From positions 1 through 64,000 of the forward strand of contig JAAPAO010000099.1 of the NCBI GenBank assembly GCA_013115145.1: DNA of 64,000 bases. The letters run 5' to 3'. The DNA is from Perkinsus chesapeaki (lineage: Eukaryota > Perkinsozoa > Perkinsida > Perkinsidae). Of the stretch, positions 21,985 through 34,405 are shown one piece after another. Position 1 is the first letter of the stretch, and each line of letters begins with the position of its first letter. Both the position numbers and the translations under genes were made by a program. Under the pieces are notes generated by a model. It saw only the letters and a list, made by a program, of their open reading frames with translations, was not told the origin of the DNA and made no database searches.

Positions 21985-22170
21985 TCAACAAACGACTGTA
22001 TAAACTACGTAATTTTCAGTTTGAGTCTCGGCGGCTGCCCGACTTGGATTTATGGTCATTCGAGTGCGCCTTTGAGCCGTGAAAAAGTTGCCCGCCTTTG
22101 GCACGCATTCTCAGATGACACGTGCTGTAAACATATAAATATTTTTCGCGATTAAAGATAACGATTTTTT

Positions 22171-22299
22171 ATGGCGACAGAAATGATGAACTTGATCAAT
22201 GATGAACTTTTGGCCGAAGTGCTCGCCAGTGAATTCAATATTAATGATACTACTAAAATCTCACCCTTCTTTCTTGGGGGAGCTATTCAGAGAAATTAA
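22171..22299 (+). CDS. Small ORF, 42 aa, divergent from the TraB gene
   Basis: The ORF begins MATEMMNLINDELLAEVLAS and ends at a TAA. It lies 186 bp from the TraB start on the opposite strand, so the gap would be a shared promoter. The acidic, helical start looks protein-like, but it is short and the family is not recognised. It may be a first exon or spurious. Confidence 0.3.
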   Translation: MATEMMNLINDELLAEVLASEFNINDTTKISPFFLGGAIQRN

Positions 22300-23260
22300 C
22301 AGTGGAATTTCAGCATCAAACGAATTTCCTGTTCCCTCCATTTTGTTGCGATCCAATCTCTGCGATATGTCCCTCCGGGTCGAACGCTCTCTCTATCCAA
22401 CAACCCTAGAGCTTCCCTATCTGTCCTAATGCCCACAACAACGACTTTACTAACTCAACAACTTCTCAGTGGTACTTACGTATTCAACTATGTAGCACCG
22501 ATACTAAAATGAGTAGCAAGTGTTAGCAATTGATTGATCGGCTCCTAACTGACGGAGCCTGTAATGAGTACAGAAATGTTAAATTCAATGATAATAATAA
22601 TATGAAACTTATATCGACATTGCCCGCATTCTAAACGTCGCAAACGACACTCGATCCTCGTGCCTTTCTCGCAGTTGTTGCTGAACAAAGCACTTCTTGA
22701 GGAATGTTAAACTAGAAATATTACTTGTTTCCAAACCCATTTCCGCATCCGATTGAATTCTGCAACTGACATTGGATCTCGTGGAGGATTGAATGATGAC
22801 TCGCAAGGATGAGTCCGCCGCTCGAGGCCCACTTCTGAAAGGAAAAGGGACAGAGTAATTTTATAAACCGCAAAAACCTAAGTGGTGCGATATAAACACA
22901 TGCTTGTCTAAGGAAGGCAATTTCATGAATGATTCATGATGGGACAACATCGAACATTGATGATGTTGTTCAAAATGGGATTCATGATGAATTCCATTTT
23001 AATCCCGAGGATTGTATAAACAAATACTTATTATATAATTATAAAGATATGTACATCATCCTACCGCAGCTTCGAACTCCATGACTGGAAGACATATTTA
23101 TCTTGACATTGCATACTTTATATATTTTTCTATTGTACGTATATTTCAACTGTTAATCACCTATATTGTATAGTCTCCCCTCTACTATTACTACCATTAA
23201 ATGACACATGATGCTTGCCATGTTCATTTATTCTCTCTCCATTTCTATCATACCGTAACG
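22300..23260. other. Intergenic AT-rich stretch
   Basis: No supported gene. A minus-strand open segment at 22609..22806 ends KKCFVQQQLRERHEDRVSFA and might be a terminal exon, but nothing upstream confirms it. TGAATTCATGATGAT-type short repeats occur near 22920..22995. Confidence 0.35.
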
Positions 23261-23263
23261 GCA

Positions 23264-25108
23264 TCAGTAAACTATGTACCCTATCTCGAGTCCTCCTGTT
23301 CTCTTCCAAAGCAAGCTCATCAAATGAACCTTAAAACCAGCAAGATCTTCAACATCCCACTTGAGATTTCTCCTACTTGTCTCGGCAGGGGCTTCACACG
23401 TTCGTTTCAGGATGCTATACACTGGCGTTTTGCACTCATGTGCCACATCTTCAGGCTTTACCACCGACCCATTGGCGCCACGCTTGGGAGGATGCATTGC
23501 AAAGAATCCCGTATGGGGACAGGTTGTGTTGGAAGCTGTCCTGATAGATTATCACATGACCCCTCTCCATGGAATGCCATACAGCAGCAATCGGAAAACA
23601 CCACTACGTGACGTTGTAAAGTTAATAACGCAATCGAAGGGACCGATTAAATCTTAATGAAGTCGATACTCGACACTGATTGAGAATAATAAACCGCTTA
23701 TTATAATATTGAGACCTTTCAGACATTTACATAATCATTAATAATATATCGGCTGTATTGAACGCATACAACTGCAACAATTGTATTCTAATTTGACGGA
23801 TTCAGTGAAAGCTCCTAGCCGAGAAGAAAAGACAGGCCTACAACTTCTAGGCTTCAAGTTTCGGCCCGGACTTGACATCTGATCGGTATCATATCCATCA
23901 CTGCCAGCGAAACCGAGTACTGCTACTTTCCCTTTATAAATATCAAATCGTCTTTCCCTCCCTTCCCCCGTTTCCGTCGCTCCACCGTATTTCGACGCTC
24001 TAATTTTTAGATTCTCTTTCCCCTAGTACTTCTTCGGGCTCTTTTCTCCAGCACTTGCCGGCAGTCCACGATGGGGCAACCCAGCATGTCGATGATGACC
24101 CCCGCCCGCACTCCCTGGACCTCCAGGCTGCTCCTGAGACACCACCTTTATAGATTACTGTTTCAAAGCTTTGAATAAAGAACAGGTTACTTTGAACAGA
24201 TCTCTCACATATCACCAATCAACAAAACAGCATGTACTTGATAAACAGCGAACATTCGGGTTGGCATATCCACAGCGACTGTCGGACAGATTCCTTTTTT
24301 AAGGTTTCCTTCTCCCTTAAAACTTTATTAACATAATCATATCCTGCAGCCTATTCGAGCATTGGCTATATTAAGGGGTTGTTATACTATATTCTTATAA
24401 GTCATTATTTACTTCATTATCACACTTATTTATTAAACATTTTATAACTCCATTCAAGAAGATCCAAAAACACCCGACACCTTCTCTAGAATTGTCCGCG
24501 CCTCCCCAACTACCTGCACAGCATCGTCATCTAATGACAACGATATCCCTTTCTCTCTAACTTTGGGTCTGGCTCCTACAAGCAGGGATACCACATACTA
24601 CAAAGCAAGAATTGTAGCTAAAGTGGGTGCATAGTCGCAAGTACGGATTGTCTCTCCAAGGAAGAATCAACCACTCGCCGCTCTTCTCAGTAGTACGCTT
24701 ATGACAAGCATTATCTCCCGAGACATGGAGATTCTTATATTGATAAAAAAGAGGAACGGCCAAAGAGGATGTATTATCAACATGCCTACTGTACTTGCCC
24801 GAGCCTCTCTTTAAAGACATTGAAGATAATTTTGCTACAGTAGTTTCCGAAAAACCGTATCTGTTCTTTACAGGGACATCCCCTCCTTTTTCACTACGTC
24901 CTGTCTCTTCATTCCCTTTGCGCCTATCCCTTTCAATTAGGAGTCTAAGTCCCCTCGAACATGCTCCACAGCAATTCTCAATCGGTGTACTAGACGACAA
25001 TCGCCTTCGAGATGGTGACAGCGGCATTGGTGTCATCGCATATGATAACATTAAAAACACAATCCTGAAATTAGTGGTTCGATCGTCTACATGCGAGGAA
25101 TTTTTCAC
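23264..25108 (-). CDS. Possible exons of an unidentified basic protein
   Basis: Two minus-strand open segments look like exons. At about 25053..24810 the reading starts MTPMPLSPSRRRLSSSTPIE and is Arg/Lys/Ser-rich and probably disordered. At about 23530..23300 it reads PKRGANGSVVKPEDVAHECK and then KTPVYSILKRTCEAPAETSR, with a donor-like AAG|GTTCAT after it. No domain is recognised and I could not trace the splice chain between them. They may be separate genes, and the plus-strand reading over 24795..25115 is also open. Confidence 0.25.
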
Positions 25109-25710
25109 CCGATAGTAGCAATACTATTATCACCATTTTCACATGATAGCCGACACGTAGCTCAGAAGCAGGATTATTGCAGTAGTTCCTTACGAGACGA
25201 GGATGAATAATATTCCGACTTTCGGGAACCTGTACGTCGAGGGGAGCTCCAAAAACGATGCTCTGATCGTTACTATGTAGCCTTTTGATTATTATCAACC
25301 AGGTGAGTGGCGCTAGAACGAACCAATGTCCAGGATGAATCTCATCAATAGCTTGCTTGAGAAGGATATTTACTATCAACATTATCACAATATTAAGCAC
25401 ATTGCATCCTCCTTTTCCTGCCCGACACTCTTAATGTTATTACTCATTCAGCCCCCTCGCACTCCCTCCTACGCCCCTAGCATGAATGTTCCTACACCAA
25501 CAACCACATTACTACTAGTAACTCCTGAAGCCCTCGCGTAAATATAACAGTTCTAGCTGAGGAATGCATTCACTAAAAACTCGGCAAACCGTTGATAAAA
25601 TACCGAAACGATTGCAAGCATGCTCAAAAACTGAATAATCAACATGGATCCAGCTGAATAAGAAGAATAATAATTTAAAACTGACCCAGCAAACGATGTT
25701 ACCGCCGCGC

Positions 25711-28700
25711 TCATGCGTTGCAAGCTGTTATGAGCCCACTCGCAACAGTCTTGCCGCCTTCTCGAAGGGCAAAACGCAAACCTAGGGGGAATCATTCAGA
25801 GAAATGCAGAGACGTATAGGACTTACCAACTTCAACGGCTTGAGGTCTGTCTAACTTCAGTGTAGCTTTGATGCTATCACCTAGAAAAATAATAATAATG
25901 GTGAAATAAAACACCCATGCCAGCAGCGCATGTGATATTGTACCATCTATAGTGGACATTTTATATCAACAAAAAACTTACTCCATCAAAAAGTTCTTCC
26001 TTACTTTATCAATGCTAATTACTAGTATTGATAAATACGCTAATTCATGCCCCTATACGAATGAGATGCGTTCCCTATGTACAGTCCTACGGTATAGTGT
26101 ATGGGTTATATTGCGACCTTCTAGCTGTAATCTAGATCTGGTGAATCGACAATAAACACTCTGAAAAGTGGTACAGGTCCCAAACTTACCAGGCATAGCC
26201 ATGTCTATCCCATCAGGCAATATAATCCTACATGAGCAATCACCAGTTCTGATGTAGGCTTGGGGACGATACTCACTATGGAAGGGGTTCTTACGTCCAC
26301 CTAAATGTGTTGGTAAGAATGAAGCCCCCCAGTCTTAGCACATTGGTTACAACGGAGGTGTGTTCAGCAAGCAAATGGTAGGGAGCTACTAAAAAAGTAC
26401 CACGCTAATCAGACTTGTCGTTTCCATCATCATCAACAAGGGCGAGAGGGATTTCCGCTCCCCTATCGAAGATGAGCAAGCTTATCAAAACCGCTCATTG
26501 TCACGTGAAGTCGATGGCATTCGTGCACACGGTAAAATTGTGTATCATTATCTGCACAGGTGAGCCGATGGTAATGGTTCCTACCCTCATCCTCCTTCAA
26601 TACATACAAATCTGTCTCGAACTCTGTATAGGTCTTAGCAGCACCGGGCTTGGTTAGTACCATACCGCGACGGATCTAATAAAGGGATCCCATTAAATTA
26701 AGTAATATACAACTCAACGAGATTATCCTAGTTAAGAAGGGCACACGAAAAGAAAAGCTTTGAGAAGATGATTTCCTGAAAAAGAGCTGAAAAAATATTT
26801 TTTTGTGAATAATATATTAAAATAGTTGATAATATATTAAAATAGTTGATAATATATTAAAATAGTTGATAATATATTGAAACAGTTGATAATATATTAA
26901 AATAGTTGATAATATATTAAAATAGTTGATAATATATGAAAACAGTTGATAATATANNNNNNNNNNNNNNNNNNNNNNNNNNNNNNNNNNNNNNNNNNNN
27001 NNNNNNNNNNNNNNNNNNNNNNNNNNNNNNNNNNNNNNNNNNNNNNNNNNNNNNNNTAATATATTAAAATAGTTGATAATATATGAAAACAGTTGATAAT
27101 ATATTAAAATAGTTGATAATATATTAAAACAGTTGATAATATATTGAAATTGATGATACTGCTAATAGCCCCTCACAACTGCCACTTGTTAATACTATAT
27201 ACGCTTACCTGATTCTTCTTCACCCCCTTGAGCATCACCCCACACTGATCACCCGCCATGCCTTGATCAAGAGTCTTATGGAACATCTCAACACCCATAC
27301 ACTGCGACTTGAACTTCTCTTTACCCTATCAATAGAACACCAACATAAAGGAATAACAGCAGACATAACTCAGCAGCAGGTTACAAAGCCAATATCGATT
27401 CTACTATATCACCAATGGAAAAGAGGGATTAATCTAGCGTCACTAAATGTGTTCATCGAGATTTGGAAAACGAAATGGGATAATGCGAAGTCTTGCGACT
27501 ACGATATAGTACAGCATATTTCCGTAACTTATTGCTGTACAATTTTTCCCTCTGTTATTAGTACATAAAAAGACGTTTCCATTTTGCAAGTAACCGAAAG
27601 GTCTGCTTTGCTATAAATCAGTCTTACCTGACCAACAATCTCCAGCGGGTCCCCGACTTTCACCAAGCCCTGCTCAATCCGGCCAGTGACAACATAGCCT
27701 GATCGCTAAAATCATCGAGCCACAGTGAATCACAGCCCACCTTTTCCTTGAATATTAACCACCGTTTCGATAGGCAGCAAAAACGGTTTGTCTTGAAGTC
27801 GGGCTAATAACATCAATACGTCATAGATGACCTAACACTTGTCTACGTGGCTCTGGAATGTATTCATCAACCGCATCCATCAGCTTCAAGATGGCCTCTT
27901 TACCGTACTCGCCCTCCTCACCACGAAGGGCCTTCAATGCCGAGCCCTTCACAAAGGGGGTCTCCTCACCTAGAACGCAAGATATAATATATATCGGACC
28001 TAGTATCCATATAGAAATATCCATACTCGACATTTATTTAAACACGCAAGCGATTGAGAAATCAATCTAGGTATACAATCTACCATCACGGGGATGCTTT
28101 GTCCCTAACACGGAGACACAATGAAATGTTCTTTAGGAAAAATATGTTTCTATACCAAAAGTAAACATCATTCCTCCTGTGAGCTTGTGATGCTCTTTAT
28201 TACTCGCTTACCTGGGTATTTATAGAACTCCAGCAGCTCTCGGACCTCCAGCTCAACGAGCTCAACCAACTCGGGATCGTCGACTTGGTCCATTTTATTC
28301 AGGAATACGACAAGTCTAAACAGGTTGAAAGAACGACTCGGGAAATTCCGATTCGAGAACTAAGAATTTCGTGAAGAGACAGGAACTTTTCAAGATGTAT
28401 AGTAACAAAAATAAAGCAAATAATAGTATCCCCCGAGAGGATCGAAACTAACATGACCGGCTAAAAACAACTAAAACGCATAAAACTCGAGTTGAAATGT
28501 GACCAGAGTCTTTCGAGTTCGGAATGCAGTAAGAAGAGTAAGATTGAAATGTAAAATGTGCCCGATAGACTGAAGAACTCTCGACTGGAGTGCACTTCAT
28601 AAATCCAAACGACCTTACCTCGGCACCCCAATTTGCTTAGCAAGTAGTATATGTTCCCTCGTCTGAGGCATTGGCCCGTCAAATGCCGATACCACCAGAA

Positions 28701-29727
28701 TGGCTGGAGTCGAGCTTTACTAGACAGATATGATAATCATAGCTCACCTCCATCAACTTGGGCCGCACCAGTAATCATATTTTTAACATAATCTGCGTGG
28801 CCAGGGCAATCAACGTGACCGTAGTGACGCTTTTCGGTCGAATATTCAACGTGGGTCTGGTTGATGGTGATACCTGCGGACATACGCCTTATTAGAGGAA
28901 AATACGGGGGAAATTCGGTATAAAAAATTACGTCGCATTGAGAAAGGCGTTACTAGCTTGAATGTTGTAAACGAGTAAGGATATGAGCTTGAGGGCTCGA
29001 AAAGACCCTCCGAAAGAGAGAGAAAAAATGACGATAAACTGAGGGTGTATTTGAGCGAAGGCAAGGCATACCTCGTCTCTTCTCCTCAGGTGCTCTATCA
29101 ATAGCTTCATAGGTCTGGAAATCTGCCAGACCTTTGTCACTGAGGATCTTGGTGATCGCTGCTGTGAGGGTCGTTTTACCATGATCAACGTGACCTGAGG
29201 AAGTCAATGATAAACAATTAAATGTACGTTACTATAGGAAACCCGCACTATGGACAATTGAGAATGCACAAGCCCGAAGGTTTATATACAAAAAGGGATT
29301 ATAATCCATTATTGTATTAGTTGATGATATAATACTTATATACCATACGAGGAATAATATGTACCCATCAAACCTATCACGATAAATTCATGCGCTCTTC
29401 ATTATCATTACAAAGTAGTTAATAGTTAATACTAGCGCTAATAAGGAAATATATAATAACTCCGCTCCTACTTTATATGGAGCGGAAAGAAGGAGGGCAC
29501 GAAGTTTTCCAAGAAATAAAGCGACGGAACTTGCGAAAATAAATAGATTCCGGCGAAAGTATCGATGCATTGTACAACTTACCAATAGTGCCCAAATTCA
29601 AATGAGGCTTTGTTCTTACAAACTTGCCGGTTGCAAAGCCCCTCAGCGATATAAGCGCCGCTGTACTTAGACGGGAGGATAATGATCGATTGACGATGCT
29701 AGGGGAGCAGTAGGTAGCAGCAAACAT
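25711..29727 (-). CDS. tufA: Organellar (mitochondrial) elongation factor Tu, 13 exons
   Basis: Exons (minus): 29727..29583, 29194..29072, 28873..28748, 28703..28619, 28315..28212, 27969..27832, 27791..27741, 27698..27628, 27325..27209, 26675..26585, 26300..26190, 25880..25827, 25781..25711. Together they give 428 residues with correct phase at every GT-AG junction; the acceptor of exon nine is the least certain. A presequence ending LRGFATGKF precedes [15 protein letters not shown] motifs are [22 protein letters not shown] and GSAL. Domain II carries [11 protein letters not shown] and [12 protein letters not shown]. Domain III carries [20 protein letters not shown] and [16 protein letters not shown]. 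It delivers aminoacyl-tRNA to organellar ribosomes as a GTPase. The bacterial-type sequence plus presequence points to the mitochondrion, though a relict plastid cannot be excluded. The intron after exon nine contains a tandem array and the assembly gap, so its true length is unknown. Confidence 0.97.
26808..27148. repeat. 20-bp AT-rich tandem array inside an EF-Tu intron
   Basis: The unit is GTTGATAATATATTAAAATA with variants (TTGAAACA, ATGAAAACA). At least seven units precede the N run and about four follow it, so the array spans the gap and its real length is unknown. It lies between exons nine and ten of the EF-Tu gene, away from the splice sites. Confidence 0.95.
26957..27056. other. Assembly gap (100 N)
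   Basis: Exactly 100 Ns interrupt the tandem array. A round 100 is the usual placeholder for a gap of unknown size, consistent with collapse of the repeat during assembly. Confidence 0.98.
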
Positions 29728-29937
29728 TAGTAAAATACTAAAAGGAATTTTAACGAAAATAATATGCTACAAAAGTACTGTATGAAAGCACAGGGTACTA
29801 TTAAATCACTAAACACAAAGTAGCTCCTGATTTACTGTATACTGTATTCAGTAATACCCATAGTATTAAGGTTTAAGAGGTCATTTAGCCTTGACGGAAG
29901 GACCAAAGCGATGTGATCAGGTCTTAAATAATACCAT

Positions 29938-30330
29938 TTATTCCTTTACGAAAAAGGCAACGTTGCCCAAAGACTTAGCCATTTCCTTAGCAGTCTATAT
30001 TATGCTCTAAGAATGCTACCTGCGATCCTAACCTCCCTCGAATGCACGTCCCTGCTGTTGCGTTGTTCAACGACGTAATCGATTAGAATGGCGAGCGCTA
30101 CTTACAATGCGCACGTCCAGTACTGTAGTGGCATACATGACTTTAGACAAGGCATTGACAGAGCTGGCCAGGTGTATTTGTGATGATAGTGATGGGAGCC
30201 TATTGGGACGGATTAGGGCTGCTAATGCTGAGCTTATAGTAATATAACGGACTTTCACTTATTGACAAACAGTTTAGTCTCCTCAGCAGCTTTTGCCGTT
30301 TTTTGTGGCTTGACGTACTTGGTATTGAAT
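29938..30330 (-). CDS. Possible C-terminal exons of an unidentified gene
   Basis: A terminal exon 29994..29938 reads TAKEMAKSLGNVAFFVKE and stop, with an AG acceptor. Just upstream, a segment ending at about 30107 reads SSVNALSKVMYATTVLDVRI and ends phase 0 at a donor GTAAGT, so the two join cleanly. A third segment at about 30330..30267 reads NTKYVKPQKTAKAAEETKLF. The helical sequence weakly recalls ESCRT-III (Snf7-like) helices, but this is only a suggestion. The gene would be minus, upstream of EF-Tu on the same strand. The 5' end was not found. Confidence 0.35.
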
Positions 30331-30533
30331 AGGCCGAGTGCTAATCATCAATCTAAATTTTTTCTCCTTCCAGTGGGACACTATGCAAGTATACTTCTAA
30401 CCCGGTAAACTTCCGGCTTCAATCGATTGTAAAATTCGTATATTTCAAATAATGTCAAAATGAATAGATTTTCATTAAATTAAGAATAGTGTTACTTTTG
30501 TTTCGTAATGGATTATACTTTTGTTATTTTTCA

Positions 30534-31404
30534 GAAGACACAGTGTGTAATTGAAGAACTCAGTAAACTGCGCTGGGCTGTCCAACAAGAGGAAAAGAAG
30601 AGGGAAAAGGAGGCTGCAAAAATCCAGCTCTCTCAACCGATTGAAATTATCACTCCAAAAGAGCGAAAGCCTTTGGCGCCCGAGATCCTAGACCCGGTGG
30701 AAGCTATGTTGAAGAAGGCTCGTGAAGCTCTAATGGCTGAGCGAATGGAACGGAAAATTGACAGGTGTGTACGGATGATGAATGTATGTAATGGAGTGAG
30801 GGGGAGAGGGCCGTATCTCAATAGTTTCCAGAGGTTTTGCTCTCACGGCTTTTGATTCAGAAGTTTCTTTTCAATTTTACGCTCCTTGTATATATCAGTA
30901 CATTTGATCATGTCGGCTATTGAATTGCTTAACATTTTTAGACATTCGTATACTGTACATTTTAAGTTCACAAACAATCCAATCTCGAATATCCTGTTGT
31001 ACTACGTAAGTCTTCACTGCATTAGGCGAGGGAATTAATGACAGGCATTCCTGGTCATGTATCGCCTAGACTGGATTGTTGCCAGCGTACCGTTTTATGA
31101 CTAAAAGCTTGCTTTTAGACCTTCATATAAGCGACCGACTCCTCGATCTAGTAAGGATAATGAGACCGGGGGGACAGACAAGAGTACTAAGACGGGGAAC
31201 AGGACGGATAATAAAATGATGGGGAAACTCGAGAGTGATGTGACAAGTAATCTCAAATGCGCTGATAGGGAGTTTTCAGAGTCATCGTCTTCGACTAACA
31301 GCGTGGATAGTGGGAGATGTAAAGTGGATGGATCCCAGAATCCTGGTGATGGCAGGAACGAGGAGGTAGTATGTAATAGGGGGCTTAGTGGTTATTGGGA
31401 TTGA
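30534..31404 (+). CDS. Charged helical protein with Ser-rich tail, two exons visible
   Basis: Exon 30534..30764 follows a textbook acceptor (TTATTTTTCAG). It encodes a strongly charged helix (VQQEEKKREKEAAKI, AMLKKAREALMAERMERKID). Donor CAG|GTGTGT and acceptor TTTTAG at 31118 join in frame to exon 31119..31404, which is Ser/Thr/Asp/Lys-rich, low complexity, and ends GLSGYWD. If translation starts at the ATG at 30508 the first exon would simply be longer; otherwise a 5' exon is missing. No domain is recognised; the composition suggests an RNA-binding or scaffold tail. Confidence 0.5.
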
Positions 31405-32723
31405 ACGGTATGTAGTCAATAGAATACTGATGTAGTCATCTGTTCAAATGATCACAATCCTAGCAGCTAGATATTCTTCAGATGAGCTTTATATGTTGGT
31501 TCGAGAGTCAACTTCTCTTCTGCTCGGCTGCTCAGCAACTATGCATAGTTCGAGTTTTCACGGCATAATTTATGCTTCAGAAACTATGCCATAACGTTCG
31601 ATCTCATTCGCAATGTCTGCATCGCTGTCTTTTTGTAAACCGCCCAAGTTTGGGAAGCAGTGAGCAGTTTGCATAATGAGGCACCGCTCGGAGGTTCAGA
31701 ATTGGGATGCTACGAGTGGGATTGTTGTAAACGCCGAGATAAATTTCGGCTGAGCTATATAACTAGCTCCCGATTGTAGTAATTCCGAGGCCGGGCGTTT
31801 CTGACGCAAAGTGCCCTGATTTGAATGGGGGGGATGTTTCATGGGACGATACGATGCTTGTTCTAGAATTTGAGTGTGTCCGAGAAGGTAATTTTAAGAG
31901 AGAGTACGACGCTATTGAGGCATGTTTGGAAGTGAATAGAGATCGCTGTTAGCGACCTCCGAAAATGACAAGTTGATAGCTGAGATGTCAGAAAAGGCTA
32001 TTACTGGAAAAATATGCCTCATCCCGTGCGGATCCGATCCGCCGGATCGCTGCTCACTACTCGAGTATCTCGTCGCGCAATTCGTTTGTGGCTCACGAGA
32101 GACGCGATGTCATTGCTGACAGTGCAAGCTTCGCCTAGAAATTTCGAGATCTACGTAACTTTCACCACTATCTTCATTGGATACTTGGCGAATGAAGCTA
32201 TGATGCAAAAGGGTTAGAGGCTGGCTGAACAAAAGTCTGTTAGTGTCGATGTTTCTATCCATAATCGGCAGCTAGTAAAGGTGTTGAACGTTTTCTGAGG
32301 GTTAACGTAAGATATGGTATGATTGGCGGAGATGTTTATTATGCCTTTATGAGAGATACGAATATTTATAGGAGACTTTTTATGAGGCCACGAAAAAACA
32401 CTTTCGGCCCTACTGATGAATTGCATGCTCGAGAAAGCATTGATTGGGTATTGCACTGTACAGTAGACGTGCATGTTCTAGAGCATTCTCTCCGTGAAGG
32501 AACTTTTTTTACGTCTTGAGTTGGTCTCTCTGTGTTTCGACAAATATACAGTCTGACTGTGCAGACTATATCTCTACACTCGATGTGTGAAACTCAACTC
32601 TTGGCTCCGCTCTTCAAATTCCGCGTAGTGTACCAGTTAAGTATACTTGTTCTCTAACTGACTTTTCTACGCATTTGAAAATGAGATTTTCATTCTTTAT
32701 GGTAGGCGATCATAAAGGCATCA

Positions 32724-33019
32724 ATGGCATCCTTCGTAGACGATAACAGAAGTCGCATCTCCAGGTTTCGACGTGATGTTTCCACAGCACGTCGGCGAGC
32801 CTTTGGGGAAGTTGCTGTGTCAGGTAGGAAATACCATTACTTAATCGTTCCCTTATTAGCGATATGATTCATTCCTAAGAAGTTATGCTAGGTTTATTCG
32901 AGCATTCGGTGCCTGAGTGGGAGGAAGATAGATTCCGAGCAGAATTGTTGCGAATGGCCTTACCTGTTCTGCAGCAGTTGAAGAGTGAAATAGACATGCA
33001 GAGTGGAAGCGAGGTATAA
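32724..33019 (+). CDS. Small two-exon protein, 79 aa
   Basis: Exon 32724..32823 (MASFVDDNRSRISRFRRDVS and on) joins across a 56-nt GT-AG intron to 32880..33019 (EVMLGLFEHSVPEWEEDRFR and LLRMALPVLQQLKSEIDMQS), ending in TAA. The phase is correct and the product is alpha-helical, basic at the N-terminus and acidic in the middle. The stop could instead be intronic, because GAG|GTATAA is also donor-like. Family unknown; small mitochondrial or membrane-assembly factors have similar size, but that is speculation. Confidence 0.5.
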
Positions 33020-33960
33020 TCGACAATTGAATGGCTAATAGCCTTCTAGCTCCATCTGTCTCCCAAATCAGTATGCAGTGAACACACTTGTGACGGGTTA
33101 ATAGGACCTAGTTTTACTTCTCGGATCTTTCAAATTCTAACGAACATTGTTTAGAATTCCGAGCAGAGTAGTTTTCTGCACTTTGCCCAATTTAGGCGCT
33201 CCCCTCTATGATGCCATGCAATGTAATTTCCAAGCACACTCCTGGGGTCCCTAAAAATGTGCTGCGTAATTTTCTTACGTGACTGCGTAATCGTAAAACT
33301 GTTATTATAAGGATATTTGTGCAACATTTGCTCAGCTTTCATCTTTCAGATGTATAACTCAAATTTTCAATATCCACGCATTAGGTTAGCCCTTCTACCT
33401 TGGAGGAGTGGTCGAAGATCCTGAGTTGCATGTGGTATGTTCGATACAGGAAGCGACTGTCTGTCTGGCTGCCTAGTGAGGGTAGGAAAATGGATATGTC
33501 AAGTTGGAAACCTACCTTCCAGATTCTGGTGAAGCAAACTGCATGGATGATGATGATAGCGAATTAGCCTCTTTTTCTGGAGGATAGATTGCAAGAGCAT
33601 TGTGTTGGTTAATTAAATGTGGGGCAGGTGACATGGTTGACACATTGATACTTAATAGTTACTCTGTGCGGCTAGTAGTACTAGCCTAGTACTTTTTCCC
33701 CTTTATTTGTGAGGACTAGCTTAAGTCGAGTTGATTAGAAAAAGTTGGATTTCAAATCCTGAAGGGGAGTCACTTCAGTTTCAGACGATAAATTCTAGTC
33801 GAGATTTCTTCTAACCATCAAAGAATGAGGATATCGAATTTTCTAAAGAGAAGCATTGCATCTTCCTTCGCTCTTCGCCTCCGCGCTGGAATCCAGTCCA
33901 TCGAGAGCTAGCTCGAACTCGCTGGCCGAATAAAGAAGTCCCATTTGTTGTCACAGTCTT
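33020..33960. other. Intergenic stretch
   Basis: Short ORFs only; nothing recognised on either strand. The last 120 bases before 33968 are pyrimidine-rich and could hold the promoter of the following ORF. Confidence 0.4.
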
Positions 33961-33967
33961 CCTTCAC

Positions 33968-34405
33968 ATGGCTGCTAGGCAAAATAATCGTCGCAAAAAG
34001 CGAGGAGAATATAAAACCCATTCTACCTCGGTGAGAGCAGAAATAGTAGAGGCCGCCTTAGAGGGGAAGGGGCTGGCTGAAGGAGAAACCTGGCGAGACC
34101 GAGCAAGACAGCTGGGGGTCAATGTTAGCACCGCGCGAGCGTGGGTGAAGAGCGGCCGGGTAGCCCCGCTCCCGAAAGGGGGACGGTTGGCTGACCCGAA
34201 GAGGAAACTATCCGATACACACGGGGACTTCATTTATACACTTCTACAGGAGCGACCTACAACTCCATTGACAACTGTGAAGAAACTGTTGAAGGAGAGA
34301 TTCGGGATTGAGATTGATCCCACTAATATATCTCGATACGTTAAGAGACAGGATAGATTCACCGAGGTGAGTCTCTGCGCCAGAATAACGGATTTACCGT
34401 TATAA
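33968..34405 (+). CDS. Transposase-like helix-turn-helix protein, N-terminal part
   Basis: The ORF (145 codons) starts with a basic stretch (NNRRKKRGEYKTHS), then a helix-turn-helix WRDRARQLGVNVSTARAWVK. A second, winged-helix-like module follows: KLSDTHGDFIYTLLQERPTT and LLKERFGIEIDPTNISRYVK. This tandem arrangement is typical of the DNA-binding half of Tc1/mariner/IS630-type transposases. The catalytic DDE half is not seen downstream. A donor-like GAG|GTGAGT near 34366 means the last codons may be intronic and further exons may exist. It is either a truncated transposon copy or a host DNA-binding protein derived from one. Confidence 0.55.
   Translation: MAARQNNRRKKRGEYKTHSTSVRAEIVEAALEGKGLAEGETWRDRARQLGVNVSTARAWVKSGRVAPLPKGGRLADPKRKLSDTHGDFIYTLLQERPTTPLTTVKKLLKERFGIEIDPTNISRYVKRQDRFTEVSLCARITDLPL

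Noticed and set aside
26463-26663. EF-Tu reading on through 26463 as one long exon
   Set aside because: Beyond 26585 the reading ([16 protein letters not shown]) departs from EF-Tu, while the exon at 26300 supplies the expected [14 protein letters not shown] after a GT-AG intron.
26808-27148. Regular repeats resembling a CRISPR array
   Set aside because: Units are contiguous 20-bp AT-rich repeats without unique spacers, inside an intron of a eukaryotic gene; it is a minisatellite.
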